Shown here: in pieces, positions 1-7,789 of the stretch | Numbering within the stretch: the stretch's first letter is position 1 | How the letters are laid out: the number at the start of each line of letters is the position of its first letter | Source: CAYZUC01 sp964481705 | Lineage (GTDB): Bacteria; Bacillota; Clostridia; Lachnospirales; Lachnospiraceae | NCBI GenBank assembly: GCA_964481705.1 | Contig: CAYZUC010000062.1 | Span: 1-16,468 of the forward strand | DNA length: 16,468 bases | Direction: 5' to 3' | Made by a program: the position numbers and the translations under genes | Notes under the pieces: generated by a model | What the model was told of the DNA's origin: nothing | Databases searched by the model: none | What the model saw: only the letters and a program-made list of their open reading frames with translations

Positions 1-1
1 C

Positions 2-47
2 TTCATTACATTTCGAATCGAGGATTCAAAGAAACTGAGTTTCTTTG
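2..47 (+). other. Displaced upstream piece of uxuB ending at a deletion/frameshift junction
   Basis: Bases 2-43 read in frame 2 give FITFRIEDSKKLSF, which fits the segment just before the highly conserved PWxMIDKITPRP motif of this reductase family. The downstream frame resumes at about base 48 with ASSVVKML, which fits the segment just after that motif. The motif itself, about 12 codons, is absent, and the reading frame changes across bases 44-47. This looks like a loss of a few tens of bases, with no N run to mark it. Assembly error and a real mutation cannot be told apart from the sequence. The family alignment is from memory. Confidence 0.6.
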
Positions 48-887
48 GCATCTTCGGTAGTGAAGATGCTTCAGAAGGACGGATTTGATGATACAAATCT
101 GATCATTACAAAGAAACGCACCTATACGGCACCTTTTGTTAATGCGGAGGAGACACAGTATCTTGTAATTGAAGATGTATTTCCAAATGGTCGTCCACCC
201 TTTGAAAAGGGTGGGGTCCTGTTTACGGATCGTGAGACAGTAGATAAGGTAGAAAAGATGAAGGTGTGTACCTGTCTGAATCCTTTACATACAGCCTTAG
301 CAATTTTTGGTTGTCTTCTGGGTTACAAGACGATTTGGGAGGAAATGCGAGACGAAGATCTGGGTCGTCTGGTTACCAATCTTGGATATCAGGAAGGCAT
401 GCCGGTTGTAGTCGATCCTGGGATTATTCGACCGGAGCAGTTTATTGATGAGGTTCTGCATAAACGTTTGCCCAATCCATTTATGCCGGATTCACCACAA
501 CGTATTTCTACGGATACCTCACAGAAGCTGCCTATTCGCTTTGGAGAGACTCTGAAGGCGTATCTTGCAAAAGGAAAGGATATTACAGAGCTTACGTATA
601 TTCCACTTGTACTTGCCGGATATTTGAGGTATTTGACCGGTGTGGATGATGAAGGCGGTACGATGGAGCTTAGTTCGGATCCATTTCTTACAGAGCTGAT
701 GGAAATTATGGAACCATATGCAGGTCGTGCTACCATCGCTACGTCAGAGGATTTGAGACCGATTCTTGGCAGAAAGGATATCTTTGCAGTTGATTTGTAT
801 GAGACCGGTCTGGCAGAGAAGGTTACCGCATATTTTAATGAATTGAATACCGGTGTACATGCAGTTAGAAGGACGTTACATAAGTAA
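45..887 (+). CDS. uxuB: Fructuronate reductase (mannitol dehydrogenase family), 3' part, 5' end disrupted
   Basis: This reading frame encodes the C-terminal part of an NAD-dependent fructuronate/tagaturonate reductase of the long-chain mannitol dehydrogenase family. It interconverts D-fructuronate and D-mannonate in the cytoplasm during glucuronate breakdown. Family blocks visible are APFVNAEE, the FPNGRP segment, VDKVEKMKVCTCLNPLHTAL (substrate-binding lysine/histidine region), NPFMPD and DTSQKLPIRFGE. Full-length relatives are about 530 residues, so roughly half the gene is upstream or lost. The first possible start is TTG at 45, without a ribosome site and just after an in-frame TGA at 36-38. 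It is therefore not a genuine start. Homology begins around base 48, and the preceding part of the protein continues in another frame in bases 2-43. The gene lies 69 bases before kdgK in the same operon. Confident in family; the substrate assignment rests partly on the neighbours. Confidence 0.85.
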   Translation: MASSVVKMLQKDGFDDTNLIITKKRTYTAPFVNAEETQYLVIEDVFPNGRPPFEKGGVLFTDRETVDKVEKMKVCTCLNPLHTALAIFGCLLGYKTIWEEMRDEDLGRLVTNLGYQEGMPVVVDPGIIRPEQFIDEVLHKRLPNPFMPDSPQRISTDTSQKLPIRFGETLKAYLAKGKDITELTYIPLVLAGYLRYLTGVDDEGGTMELSSDPFLTELMEIMEPYAGRATIATSEDLRPILGRKDIFAVDLYETGLAEKVTAYFNELNTGVHAVRRTLHK

Positions 888-956
888 TTACTGCTGCGCT
901 GTAATACGATATGATGATGAAAAGATATTTCAAGTTGATTTGGAGGATAATGTAGG

Positions 957-1982
957 ATGAGTAAGAGAATTATTACATTTGGAGAATTGATGTTGCGCCT
1001 TGCCCCGGAGGGATATTTACGTTTTGTGCAAGCGGATCGTTTGGAAGCTACTTATGGCGGCGGGGAAGCAAATGTTGCGGTGTCCCTTGCCAATTATGGA
1101 ATGGATTGTGCATTTGTAACAAAGCTGCCGAAGAATGAGATAGCACAGGCAGCAGTAAACTCTTTGCGTCAATTTGGTGTAGACACAACTGCAATAACGC
1201 GTGGAGGGGAACGTATCGGTATTTACTATCTGGAAAAGGGTGCTAGTCAACGTCCTTCTAAGGTTATATATGACAGGGCAGGTTCTGCGATTTCCAAGGC
1301 AGAGAAGGGTGATTTTGACTGGGATCGTATTTTTGAAGGTGCTGACTGGTTCCATTTCACCGGCATTACTCCTGCACTTGGAGAAAACGTAGCTGAGATT
1401 TGTTTAGAGGCGTGTAAGAAGGCAAAAGAACGTGGCATTACAATAAGCTGTGATTTGAACTATCGTGGTAAGCTCTGGACAAGGGAACAGGCGGGCAAAA
1501 CCATGAATGAATTATGCAAATATGTAGACGTATGTATAGCAAACGAAGAAGATGCACAGGATGTATTTGGCATTCATGCGGATCAGACTGATATAACAGC
1601 AGGACAGGTAAGCTATGAAGGATACCATGAGGTGGCTCGTAAGCTGGTAGAGCGGTTTGGATTTAAAAAAGTCGCTCTTACTTTACGTACATCCATTTCG
1701 GCCAGTGATAATAAGTGGGCTGCGTTGCTTTACGATGGGATTGATTTCTATCAAAGCAAGGAGTATATGATACATATTGTGGATCGTGTTGGAGGTGGAG
1801 ATTCCTTTGGCGGCGGATTGATCTACGCAATTCTGAACGATTACTCCGGTCAGGAAACGATTGAGTTTGCAGTTGCAGCAAGCTGTTTAAAACACAGCAT
1901 TGAAGGTGATTATAATATGATTACTGTGGATGAGGTAAAGAAATTGGCTGATGGAGATGCATCCGGGAGGGTACAGCGATGA
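957..1982 (+). CDS. kdgK: 2-dehydro-3-deoxygluconate kinase (PfkB family sugar kinase)
   Basis: Predicted to phosphorylate 2-keto-3-deoxygluconate (KDG) with ATP to give KDPG, the step before the aldolase encoded next. It is a PfkB/ribokinase-family protein of 341 residues, the normal length. The N-terminal signature is seen around residues 35-47 (GGGEANVAVSLANYG). The C-terminal signature DRVGGGDSFGGGL contains the catalytic aspartate of the GxGD motif, here written GGGD. The ATG at 957 is well supported by GGAGG at 942-946, ten bases upstream. The stop overlaps the next start in an ATGA arrangement (1979-1982), so translation with kdgA is probably coupled. PfkB kinases vary in substrate. 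The KDG assignment comes from the flanking uxuB, kdgA and alpha-glucuronidase genes and from overall similarity to KdgK. Confidence 0.9.
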   Translation: MSKRIITFGELMLRLAPEGYLRFVQADRLEATYGGGEANVAVSLANYGMDCAFVTKLPKNEIAQAAVNSLRQFGVDTTAITRGGERIGIYYLEKGASQRPSKVIYDRAGSAISKAEKGDFDWDRIFEGADWFHFTGITPALGENVAEICLEACKKAKERGITISCDLNYRGKLWTREQAGKTMNELCKYVDVCIANEEDAQDVFGIHADQTDITAGQVSYEGYHEVARKLVERFGFKKVALTLRTSISASDNKWAALLYDGIDFYQSKEYMIHIVDRVGGGDSFGGGLIYAILNDYSGQETIEFAVAASCLKHSIEGDYNMITVDEVKKLADGDASGRVQR

Positions 1983-2821
1983 AGACAGTAATCGAACAGT
2001 TAGAAGAAATCGGGATTGTACCTGTAGTAGTAATTGAGAATGAAAAAGATGCGGCTTCTCTTGCAGGCGCTTTGTGCAGGGGTGGTCTGCCCTGCGCAGA
2101 GGTTACCTTTCGCACCTCGGCGGCAGCAGGAGCTATTCGCAAGATGGTAGAGAGTTATCCGGAGATGTTAGTCGGAGCAGGGACTGTGTTGACGACCGCG
2201 CAAGTTGATGAGGCGGTAAAAGCAGGAGCAAAATTTATCGTAAGTCCAGGATTGAATCCGGATGTAGTAAATTATTGTACGCAAAAGANNNNNNNNNNAA
2301 GTGGTATTGAATTAGCTATGTCACTGGGATTACGTGTTGTGAAGTTTTTTCCGGCGGAAGCAAGTGGAGGACTGGCAATGATTAAGGCTATGTCGGCCCC
2401 TTACTCTGGAGTTCGTTTTATGCCAACTGGTGGAATTAATGAGAAGAATATTGGAGATTATCTGAGGAATCCAAAAGTTCTTGCCTGTGGTGGAAGCTAT
2501 ATGGTCAAAAAGGATTTCATCGAAGCGGGTCGTTTTGATGAGATTGAAGAAGCAACCAGAGTATCTGTGAAGAATATGCTTGGCTTTCAGATAACGAAGG
2601 TATCTCTAGGGGAGTGCTCAAAATCAATAGTTGATTCAGAATTGGGTGCTCTCATCAAAGGAAACGAGAAGGACAAGTATGTGGAGATATCCACAACTGA
2701 CAAGAAGAGAACCAAAGCATATCTGGAAAGAAAACAGATTATCTATCGTGAAGCAGATGAGGAAACTATTATTTTGGCTGAGCAGAATGCAGGATTCGAA
2801 ATCAGAATAAAGAATGCATAG
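1979..2821 (+). CDS. kdgA: KDPG/KHG aldolase with short VOC-like C-terminal extension (internal assembly gap)
   Basis: Class I aldolase of the Entner-Doudoroff type that splits 2-keto-3-deoxy-6-phosphogluconate into pyruvate and glyceraldehyde-3-phosphate. Visible family marks are the general-base glutamate in AEVTFRT (E41), the VGAGTVL block, and the Schiff-base lysine in VVKFFPAE (about K122 in the gapped translation). The phosphate-binding TPGC segment is hidden by Ns at 2289-2298. Comparison with the family suggests the real gap is around 20 bases longer than the N run. The aldolase domain ends near residue 203. A further 77 or so residues follow, including TKAYLERKQIIY and an end GFEIRIKNA, which resemble the VOC/glyoxalase-like tail fused to KdgA in other Firmicutes but look shortened. 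The ATG overlaps the kdgK stop by four bases, with GGGAGG at 1966-1971. Confidence 0.9.
   Translation: MKTVIEQLEEIGIVPVVVIENEKDAASLAGALCRGGLPCAEVTFRTSAAAGAIRKMVESYPEMLVGAGTVLTTAQVDEAVKAGAKFIVSPGLNPDVVNYCTQKXXXXSGIELAMSLGLRVVKFFPAEASGGLAMIKAMSAPYSGVRFMPTGGINEKNIGDYLRNPKVLACGGSYMVKKDFIEAGRFDEIEEATRVSVKNMLGFQITKVSLGECSKSIVDSELGALIKGNEKDKYVEISTTDKKRTKAYLERKQIIYREADEETIILAEQNAGFEIRIKNA
2289..2298. other. Assembly gap (10 Ns) inside kdgA
   Basis: A run of ten Ns interrupts kdgA between the YCTQK and SGIELAMS segments. Family members carry about eleven residues here, including the TPGC phosphate-binding motif, but the window has room for only four. The N run is therefore a placeholder and not the true length. 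The flanking frame is preserved. Confidence 0.95.
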
Positions 2822-2851
2822 TATTTGATAATTTGCAGGATTGGAGAGAGT

Positions 2852-5707
2852 ATGAGATTTCAATTACATCAATGTAAATTCTACGAGGAAAGTGAAACCC
2901 TTTCTGGAGTGAGAAAAATTGCAGGAAAGGTTCGAGAAGACATGGCTGCTGTTTTTGGAGAACCTGTTGAAACCTGTATCAATCTTGATAAAGAAGAGGA
3001 TGCAGTAGTGATTTATGGAACGATTGGCAGCAGTCCAATACTGGATCATCTTATATCAGAAGGCAAGTTGGATGTGGAAGGAATTGTCGGTAGACGTGAA
3101 GTGTATTCCTTTCAATTGATGGAAAATGTGTTTCCGCACGTAGAGCATACATTGGTTATTGCAGGAAGCGATAAGAGAGGTACGATTTATGGATTATTCC
3201 ATTTATCAGAGCTGATGAATGTTTCACCACTTATTGATTGGTGTGGAATAAAACCGGCACATAAGGAAAGCCTGGAACTGACAGAGCATGACAATTGTGT
3301 TTCAAAGGAGCCATCTGTAAGATTTCGTGGATTCTTTATCAATGATGAATGGCCTGCTTTTGGTAATTGGACAACTCGCAATTTTGGCGGATTTAATGCC
3401 AGAATGTATGAGCATGTATTTGAATTACTTCTTCGTTTGAAGGGGAATTATTTATGGCCTGCGATGTGGTCTGCCCGCTTTAGTGAAGATGGACCAGGAC
3501 TTTTATCGGCAGAAATGGCAGATGAGTATGGTGTCGTAATGGGAATGAGCCATCATGAACCTTGTTTAAGGCACGGAGAAGAGTATCGTTATCTTCGTGG
3601 AAAGAATTCTATTTATGGAGATGCGTGGAATTTCCGTTCCAATGAAAAGGGAATTACAAAGTTTTGGGAGGATGGACTTAAGAGAAATGGAATGTTTGAA
3701 AACGTCATCACGGTAGGTATGCGTGGAGAACAGGATTCAGCAATTATGGGAAAGGATGCTACACTTGGCGATAATATTGAACTGCTTCGTGATGTATTAA
3801 AGACGCAGAACCAATTAATCAAGCAGTATGTAAATAGAGATATCGATAAAGTTCCGAGGATGCTGGCTCTTTACAAAGAGGTAGAGCCTTATTTCTATGG
3901 AGATGCTACAACCAAAGGCTTGATGGGAAGCGAAGAACTCGAAGGCGTTACTTTGATGTTTTGTGATGATAACTATGGCAATCTGCGTACTCTGCCTACG
4001 GAATCCATGCGTGATCACAAGGGTGGATATGGAATGTATTATCATTTTGATTATCATGGTTCACCAATTTCCTTTGAATGGGTGAATAGTACAAATCTGT
4101 CCAAGGTATGGGAACAGATGACACAGGCTTATGAATTTGGAGTGAGGGATCTCTGGATCGTTAATGTGGGTGATGTATTTACGAATGAACTTCCCCTTTC
4201 ATATTTCTTGGATCTGGCGTATGACTTTGAAAAATGGGGAATTTCCAAGCCAAATTCCACGAATGATTACACGAAGCTTTGGATTCATTCACAATTGGGA
4301 GCAATCTTGGATGAGAAGGAGCAGGAAGAGACACTTCGACTCCTGAATGGATATACAAAGATAGCGAACAATCGCCGGCCGGAGGCAATGAACAGTGAGG
4401 TTTATCACCCTGTTCATTATGGAGAGGCTGATGAATTGCTGGAGAAAATAGATGATCTGCTTCTGCATGCAGAGGATATATATATGAAGCGAAGTAAGGA
4501 AGAGCAGATGACTTACTTCTCGCTGGTTTACTATCCTCTGGTAGGAAATCTTAATCTGCAAAAAATGCAGCTGCTCACGGGTAAAAATCATTACTACGCA
4601 AAAATGGGAGCTTATCTTGCTAATGAAATTGCAGATAGAGTAAAGAACTGCATGAAGACAGATCGGGAATTGGTTTCGCGTCTTCATGAGATGGAAGATG
4701 GAAAATGGTATGGAATGGGTATGTCAGAGCATATTGGATTTACCCAGTGGAATGAAGAAGAGTGTCAAAATCCGGTTTTAATGTATGTGGAACCGGCCAA
4801 CAAGCCGAGGCTTATTGTTGCCACAGCAAATCATTCGGAATACACAGAGGGAGGAGTATGGACAGCCAAACCACTTTTATTAGATGATTTCTTGGAGCCT
4901 GATTGCATAAAATCTCATTTTATCTTTACCTGTGCAGGAACATTGCCGGTAGATTTTGAACTTACCTGTAATCAGAAATTCTTGAGCTTTTCAAAGAAGG
5001 TAGGACAGGTACAGATTAGCGAGAAAATCGATGTAACGATTGATCGAAGCAAAGTTGGCAAAGAGACAGAGGCTACTGTCACTATCACAGCCGGAGAACA
5101 AAAGATTGTTGTTTGTGTTCCTGTTACTGCACAAGTAAAGGATACTTATCCAAAGAATACATTTGTACAATACAAAGACTACATTTCTATTGAGGCGAAA
5201 CACTGTATTAAGAATGAGGATACCTCTGAGGGTCGGTTTGTATGTTTGGAGGACTTTGGAAGGACAATTTCCGGTTATAAGGCATTTCCGGTTACCAAAT
5301 ACTTTAAACCCGGAGTGAACGCACCTTGGTTGACGTATCAGTATGTTTTAAAGGAAAAGGGCGAGTATGGACTTGAATTCTATTTGGCACCCTCTAATCC
5401 TGTGACAAAAGAGAATGAGATACTTTTTGGGGTACAGATAAACGAAGCTCCAATTACACTCCTTAATGCGATTCCACAGGATTTTAAGGTTGAGAATGAT
5501 AACGAAGCTTGGGAAAACGGAGTTCTTGACAATATCAGAATCGTGAAGGGAAGTGCTGTCTGCGAAGAAGGTGTGAACGCCATGCGCGTATATGCCTGCT
5601 CACCAGGATTTGTGCTGGAGAAAATTGTAATCTATCCGATTGGCAAAAAGCCAGTGGAATCCTACCTGGGACCGAACGAGACCTATTATGTAGGAAAACA
5701 TTCATAA
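2852..5707 (+). CDS. GH115 xylan alpha-(1,2)-glucuronidase, cytoplasmic form
   Basis: Glycoside hydrolase family 115 enzyme, which removes 4-O-methyl-glucuronic or glucuronic acid side chains from xylan or its oligosaccharides. Family blocks in order: GSDKRGTIYGLFHLSE (about residues 110-125), RFRGFFINDEWP (about 150-160), LLLRLKGNYLWPAMWSARF, GVVMGMSHHEP, ITVGMRGEQDSAIMG, and a C-terminal beta-rich domain ending in the characteristic ESYLGPNETYY. At 951 residues it has normal length. The N-terminus has no signal peptide, so it probably acts inside the cell on imported aldouronic acids. ATG 2852 is chosen because GGAGAG (2843-2848) lies just upstream. A TTG at 2825 would add nine residues but has no ribosome site. 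It is 30 bases after kdgA and is the last gene of the uronate operon, feeding it substrate. Confidence 0.93.
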   Translation: MRFQLHQCKFYEESETLSGVRKIAGKVREDMAAVFGEPVETCINLDKEEDAVVIYGTIGSSPILDHLISEGKLDVEGIVGRREVYSFQLMENVFPHVEHTLVIAGSDKRGTIYGLFHLSELMNVSPLIDWCGIKPAHKESLELTEHDNCVSKEPSVRFRGFFINDEWPAFGNWTTRNFGGFNARMYEHVFELLLRLKGNYLWPAMWSARFSEDGPGLLSAEMADEYGVVMGMSHHEPCLRHGEEYRYLRGKNSIYGDAWNFRSNEKGITKFWEDGLKRNGMFENVITVGMRGEQDSAIMGKDATLGDNIELLRDVLKTQNQLIKQYVNRDIDKVPRMLALYKEVEPYFYGDATTKGLMGSEELEGVTLMFCDDNYGNLRTLPTESMRDHKGGYGMYYHFDYHGSPISFEWVNSTNLSKVWEQMTQAYEFGVRDLWIVNVGDVFTNELPLSYFLDLAYDFEKWGISKPNSTNDYTKLWIHSQLGAILDEKEQEETLRLLNGYTKIANNRRPEAMNSEVYHPVHYGEADELLEKIDDLLLHAEDIYMKRSKEEQMTYFSLVYYPLVGNLNLQKMQLLTGKNHYYAKMGAYLANEIADRVKNCMKTDRELVSRLHEMEDGKWYGMGMSEHIGFTQWNEEECQNPVLMYVEPANKPRLIVATANHSEYTEGGVWTAKPLLLDDFLEPDCIKSHFIFTCAGTLPVDFELTCNQKFLSFSKKVGQVQISEKIDVTIDRSKVGKETEATVTITAGEQKIVVCVPVTAQVKDTYPKNTFVQYKDYISIEAKHCIKNEDTSEGRFVCLEDFGRTISGYKAFPVTKYFKPGVNAPWLTYQYVLKEKGEYGLEFYLAPSNPVTKENEILFGVQINEAPITLLNAIPQDFKVENDNEAWENGVLDNIRIVKGSAVCEEGVNAMRVYACSPGFVLEKIVIYPIGKKPVESYLGPNETYYVGKHS

Positions 5708-5727
5708 TTTTACCATAAGTCTGAAAT

Positions 5728-5760
5728 AACGTCTTAGTGTATCACGCTGAGGCGTTTTTC
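5728..5760 (+). terminator. Rho-independent terminator of the uronate operon
   Basis: The stem AACGTCTTAGTG (5728-5739) pairs with CGCTGAGGCGTT (5745-5756) with a few G-U pairs, around the loop TATCA. A T-rich tract follows. It lies 21 bases after the GH115 stop codon and ends the operon before the oppositely directed tRNA. Confidence 0.85.
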
Positions 5761-5800
5761 GTTACGTTAGAAAAGAGTTGAATGAGTGCTTAGAGGATAA

Positions 5801-5837
5801 TAAAAAGGAAGAGAACCTGATAACAGATTCTCTTCCT
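5801..5837 (-). terminator. Rho-independent terminator of tRNA-Leu(CAG)
   Basis: On the minus strand AGGAAGAGAATCTG (5824-5837) pairs with CAGGTTCTCTTCCT (5806-5819) around loop TTAT, with one G-U pair. A run of Ts follows (complement of 5802-5806). It lies about 10 bases past the 3' end of the tRNA gene. Confidence 0.9.
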
Positions 5838-5847
5838 CTATTGGCAG

Positions 5848-5931
5848 TGCAGAAAAAGGGACTTGAACCCTCACGGTATTGCTACCACAGGCACCTGAAG
5901 CCTGCGCGTCTGCCAATTCCGCCATTTCTGC
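5848..5931 (-). tRNA. tRNA-Leu (anticodon CAG)
   Basis: This 84-base class II tRNA folds fully on the minus strand. The acceptor GCAGAAA (5925-5931) pairs with TTTCTGC (5849-5855), and A73 is at 5848. The D arm contains AATTGGCAGACGC. The anticodon stem CAGGC/GCCTG encloses loop TTCAGGT with anticodon CAG at 5895-5897, which reads the leucine codon CUG. A long variable arm (TGGTA/TACCG) and the T arm with GGTTCAAGT follow. The long variable arm and G37 fit leucine. No CCA is encoded, so it must be added by the nucleotidyltransferase. Confidence 0.97.
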
Positions 5932-5942
5932 TCACAAAGTGT

Positions 5943-5971
5943 ATTCTATCTTGTTTTTCTTCTGCTGTCAA
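5943..5971 (-). promoter_or_regulatory. Sigma-A promoter of tRNA-Leu(CAG)
   Basis: On the minus strand a perfect -35 box TTGACA (5966-5971) is followed after exactly 17 bases by -10 box TAGAAT (5943-5948). Transcription would begin near 5936, only about five bases before the mature tRNA. Confidence 0.9.
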
Positions 5972-6022
5972 TTAGAAATTATCTGTTTTTGATATTTCCT
6001 TTTCTTTTTATCAGAAGAATAG

Positions 6023-6028
6023 TATAAT
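6023..6028 (+). promoter_or_regulatory. Probable -10 box for the REC-GGDEF-EAL gene
   Basis: A perfect TATAAT lies 46 bases before the ATG at 6075. The matching -35 position (6000-6005, TTTTCT) is poor, so the promoter may be weak or need an activator. The upstream tRNA promoter at 5943-5971 points the other way, so the two are divergent. Confidence 0.5.
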
Positions 6029-6074
6029 TAGCGCAAGAATATGATTTTTTATACATCAAGGGGAGGTATAAAGA

Positions 6075-7739
6075 ATGAAACGTAAGATTCTGGTCGTGGA
6101 AGATAATGAGATTAATCGAAAATTATTAACCGAGATGTTGAAGGCAGATTACGATGTATTAGAGGCCTGTGATGGGGAAGAAGCTATGGAGCTCATGGAG
6201 GAGAAACATAACAATCTATCCGCCGTTGTGCTTGATCTTCTGATGCCCAAAATGTCGGGAATGGAAGTATTGCGCAGAATGAAAAAAAGTGAAAAGCTGC
6301 GACAGATTCCTGTTATTGTAGCGACAGGAACAAATGATACACAGATTGAAGAAGAGGCCTTAATTGCGGGTGCGAATGATTATGTACTCAAGCCCTATAA
6401 TCTTAATGTTTTAAGAAATCGCTTATCGAATATTGTACTGCTCCGTGAGCAGGCGGCTATCGTGAATGCAACAAGAATTGATGCATTGACAGGACTCTAT
6501 AGTCGCAATACTTTTTTTGAAAAGGTAGCCAGAATCATACATACTCAGGATCCGGGCTATTTTGTAATGGGCTGTTTTGATATTGAGCGTTTTAAGGTAA
6601 TAAATGATCTGTATGGTACAGAAAAGGGCGATGAAGTATTAAAACAATTAACAGCTATTTTTCGCGAAGGCTTTGAGACGAATGGCGGGATTTGCTGCAG
6701 AGTTATGGCTGATAACTTTGCTGTACTTTATCCGAAAAAACAATTTAATGAAGCAATACTGGGTGAGATACGCAGAAAAGCAGAGCTTCTTGATGGTAGT
6801 ATTCAACCGATTACTTATAGTATTGGGAGATATGTGGTGGATGATTTGGAACTTGAGCCGAGCAGCATGTATGACCGTGCAGTACTTGCCAAGGAGACAA
6901 TAAAGGGGAGGTACAATGAGCATATTGCGGTATATCAGGAATCCATGATGAATAAAATTCTTGAGGAGCAGACAATCATCAGTCAGATGAATCGTGCCCT
7001 AAAGGAGAAACAGTTTGAAGTGTGGTATCAACCACAGTTTAATCATGGCACTGGTACATTAATAGGCGCTGAAGCTTTGGTTCGTTGGAATCATCCGAAT
7101 CAAGGGATTGTAGCACCCATATCTTTTATTCCATTATTTGAGAAGAATGGTTTTGTTTATGAGGTGGATAAGTATGTATGGGAAGCGGCCTGCATATTTT
7201 TAAAGGAGATGATAGACTCCGGAAGAACGGTTATTCCAATTTCGGTGAATGTTTCACGGTACGATATGTTCCGAGATGACATGATTAAGGTTCTGTCAGA
7301 TCTGATTAGGAAGTATGAGATTCCGGCACATCTCCTTCGATTGGAGATAACGGAGTCAGCATTTTCAAAATCCGCAGAACAATTGATAGTGGCTATGAAG
7401 CAGTTAAAACAACTTGGCTTCATCATTGAAATAGACGATTTTGGAACTGGTTATTCCTCTCTTAGTACGTTGCAGAATGTACCATCCGATGTCCTAAAGC
7501 TTGATATGAAATTTTTAGAGGTTGGGGAGAATGAGGAAAAGGGAAAGTATATCGTAGAATTTGTAGTTGGTATGGCAAAGCGCGTTGGTATGACTGTGAT
7601 TGCAGAAGGTGTCGAGGAACGTGAACAGGCAGATTTCCTAAAATCAGTAGGGTGTGACAATATTCAAGGATACCTTTACTCCAAACCACTTCCGAAAGCA
7701 GAGTATGAAAAGGTTTTGCTACTTCATCAGGGAACTTGA
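6075..7739 (+). CDS. Response regulator: REC - degenerate GGDEF - EAL (predicted c-di-GMP phosphodiesterase)
   Basis: Cytoplasmic three-domain signalling protein of 554 residues. The REC domain (about 3-120) has the acidic pair E9/D10, phospho-acceptor D54 in VVLDLLMPKMSG, T84 and K106. The GGDEF-like domain (about 140-285) keeps the fold (INDLYG, KGDEVL), but its active-site motif is MADNF at 211-215 instead of GGDEF, so cyclase activity should be lost. The EAL domain (about 305-545) keeps EAL at 333-335, the asparagine of ISVNVSR, the glutamate of ITES, DDFGTGYSSL, KLDMKFL, AEGVEE and QGYLYSKP. All the metal and catalytic positions I can name are present. It should therefore hydrolyse c-di-GMP under phosphorylation control, perhaps with the degenerate GGDEF as a GTP or partner sensor. 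The start has GGGGAGG at 6060-6066. The hybrid kinase gene follows after 50 bases and is the natural partner. Confidence 0.92.
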   Translation: MKRKILVVEDNEINRKLLTEMLKADYDVLEACDGEEAMELMEEKHNNLSAVVLDLLMPKMSGMEVLRRMKKSEKLRQIPVIVATGTNDTQIEEEALIAGANDYVLKPYNLNVLRNRLSNIVLLREQAAIVNATRIDALTGLYSRNTFFEKVARIIHTQDPGYFVMGCFDIERFKVINDLYGTEKGDEVLKQLTAIFREGFETNGGICCRVMADNFAVLYPKKQFNEAILGEIRRKAELLDGSIQPITYSIGRYVVDDLELEPSSMYDRAVLAKETIKGRYNEHIAVYQESMMNKILEEQTIISQMNRALKEKQFEVWYQPQFNHGTGTLIGAEALVRWNHPNQGIVAPISFIPLFEKNGFVYEVDKYVWEAACIFLKEMIDSGRTVIPISVNVSRYDMFRDDMIKVLSDLIRKYEIPAHLLRLEITESAFSKSAEQLIVAMKQLKQLGFIIEIDDFGTGYSSLSTLQNVPSDVLKLDMKFLEVGENEEKGKYIVEFVVGMAKRVGMTVIAEGVEEREQADFLKSVGCDNIQGYLYSKPLPKAEYEKVLLLHQGT

Positions 7740-7764
7740 CTTAAATAGATAAAATCACATTAAT
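7736..7764 (+). promoter_or_regulatory. Possible weak promoter before the hybrid kinase
   Basis: TTGACT (7736-7741) overlaps the stop codon of the upstream gene. It is followed after 17 bases by ATTAAT (7759-7764), which matches four of six -10 positions. It could give the kinase a transcript of its own, but co-transcription with the upstream regulator is equally likely. Confidence 0.3.
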
Positions 7765-7766
7765 AA

Positions 7767-7786
7767 GATATCAAAGGGGAGATATC
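7767..7786 (+). promoter_or_regulatory. Ribosome site displayed in a hairpin loop before the hybrid kinase
   Basis: GATATC at 7767-7772 and GATATC at 7781-7786 can pair to form a 6-bp stem. Its 8-base loop, AAAGGGGA, is the Shine-Dalgarno sequence, and the stem ends three bases before the ATG at 7790. Occlusion of the start by the stem could modulate translation, though the stem is weak. Confidence 0.4.
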
Positions 7787-7789
7787 ATA

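Noticed and set aside
889..908. Hairpin ATTACTGC/GCTGTAAT between uxuB and kdgK as a terminator
   Set aside because: The stem has a mismatch and no T tract follows. The genes clearly belong to one operon. At most it is a minor mRNA stability element.
4289..4687. Longest antisense open frame (132 codons, minus strand)
   Set aside because: It lies wholly within the GH115 gene in a shadow frame, with no recognisable protein features or ribosome site. The same holds for the other antisense frames in the coding blocks.
5778..5975. Open frame of 65 codons on the plus strand
   Set aside because: It runs across the antisense of tRNA-Leu(CAG), its terminator and its promoter, and has no ribosome site.
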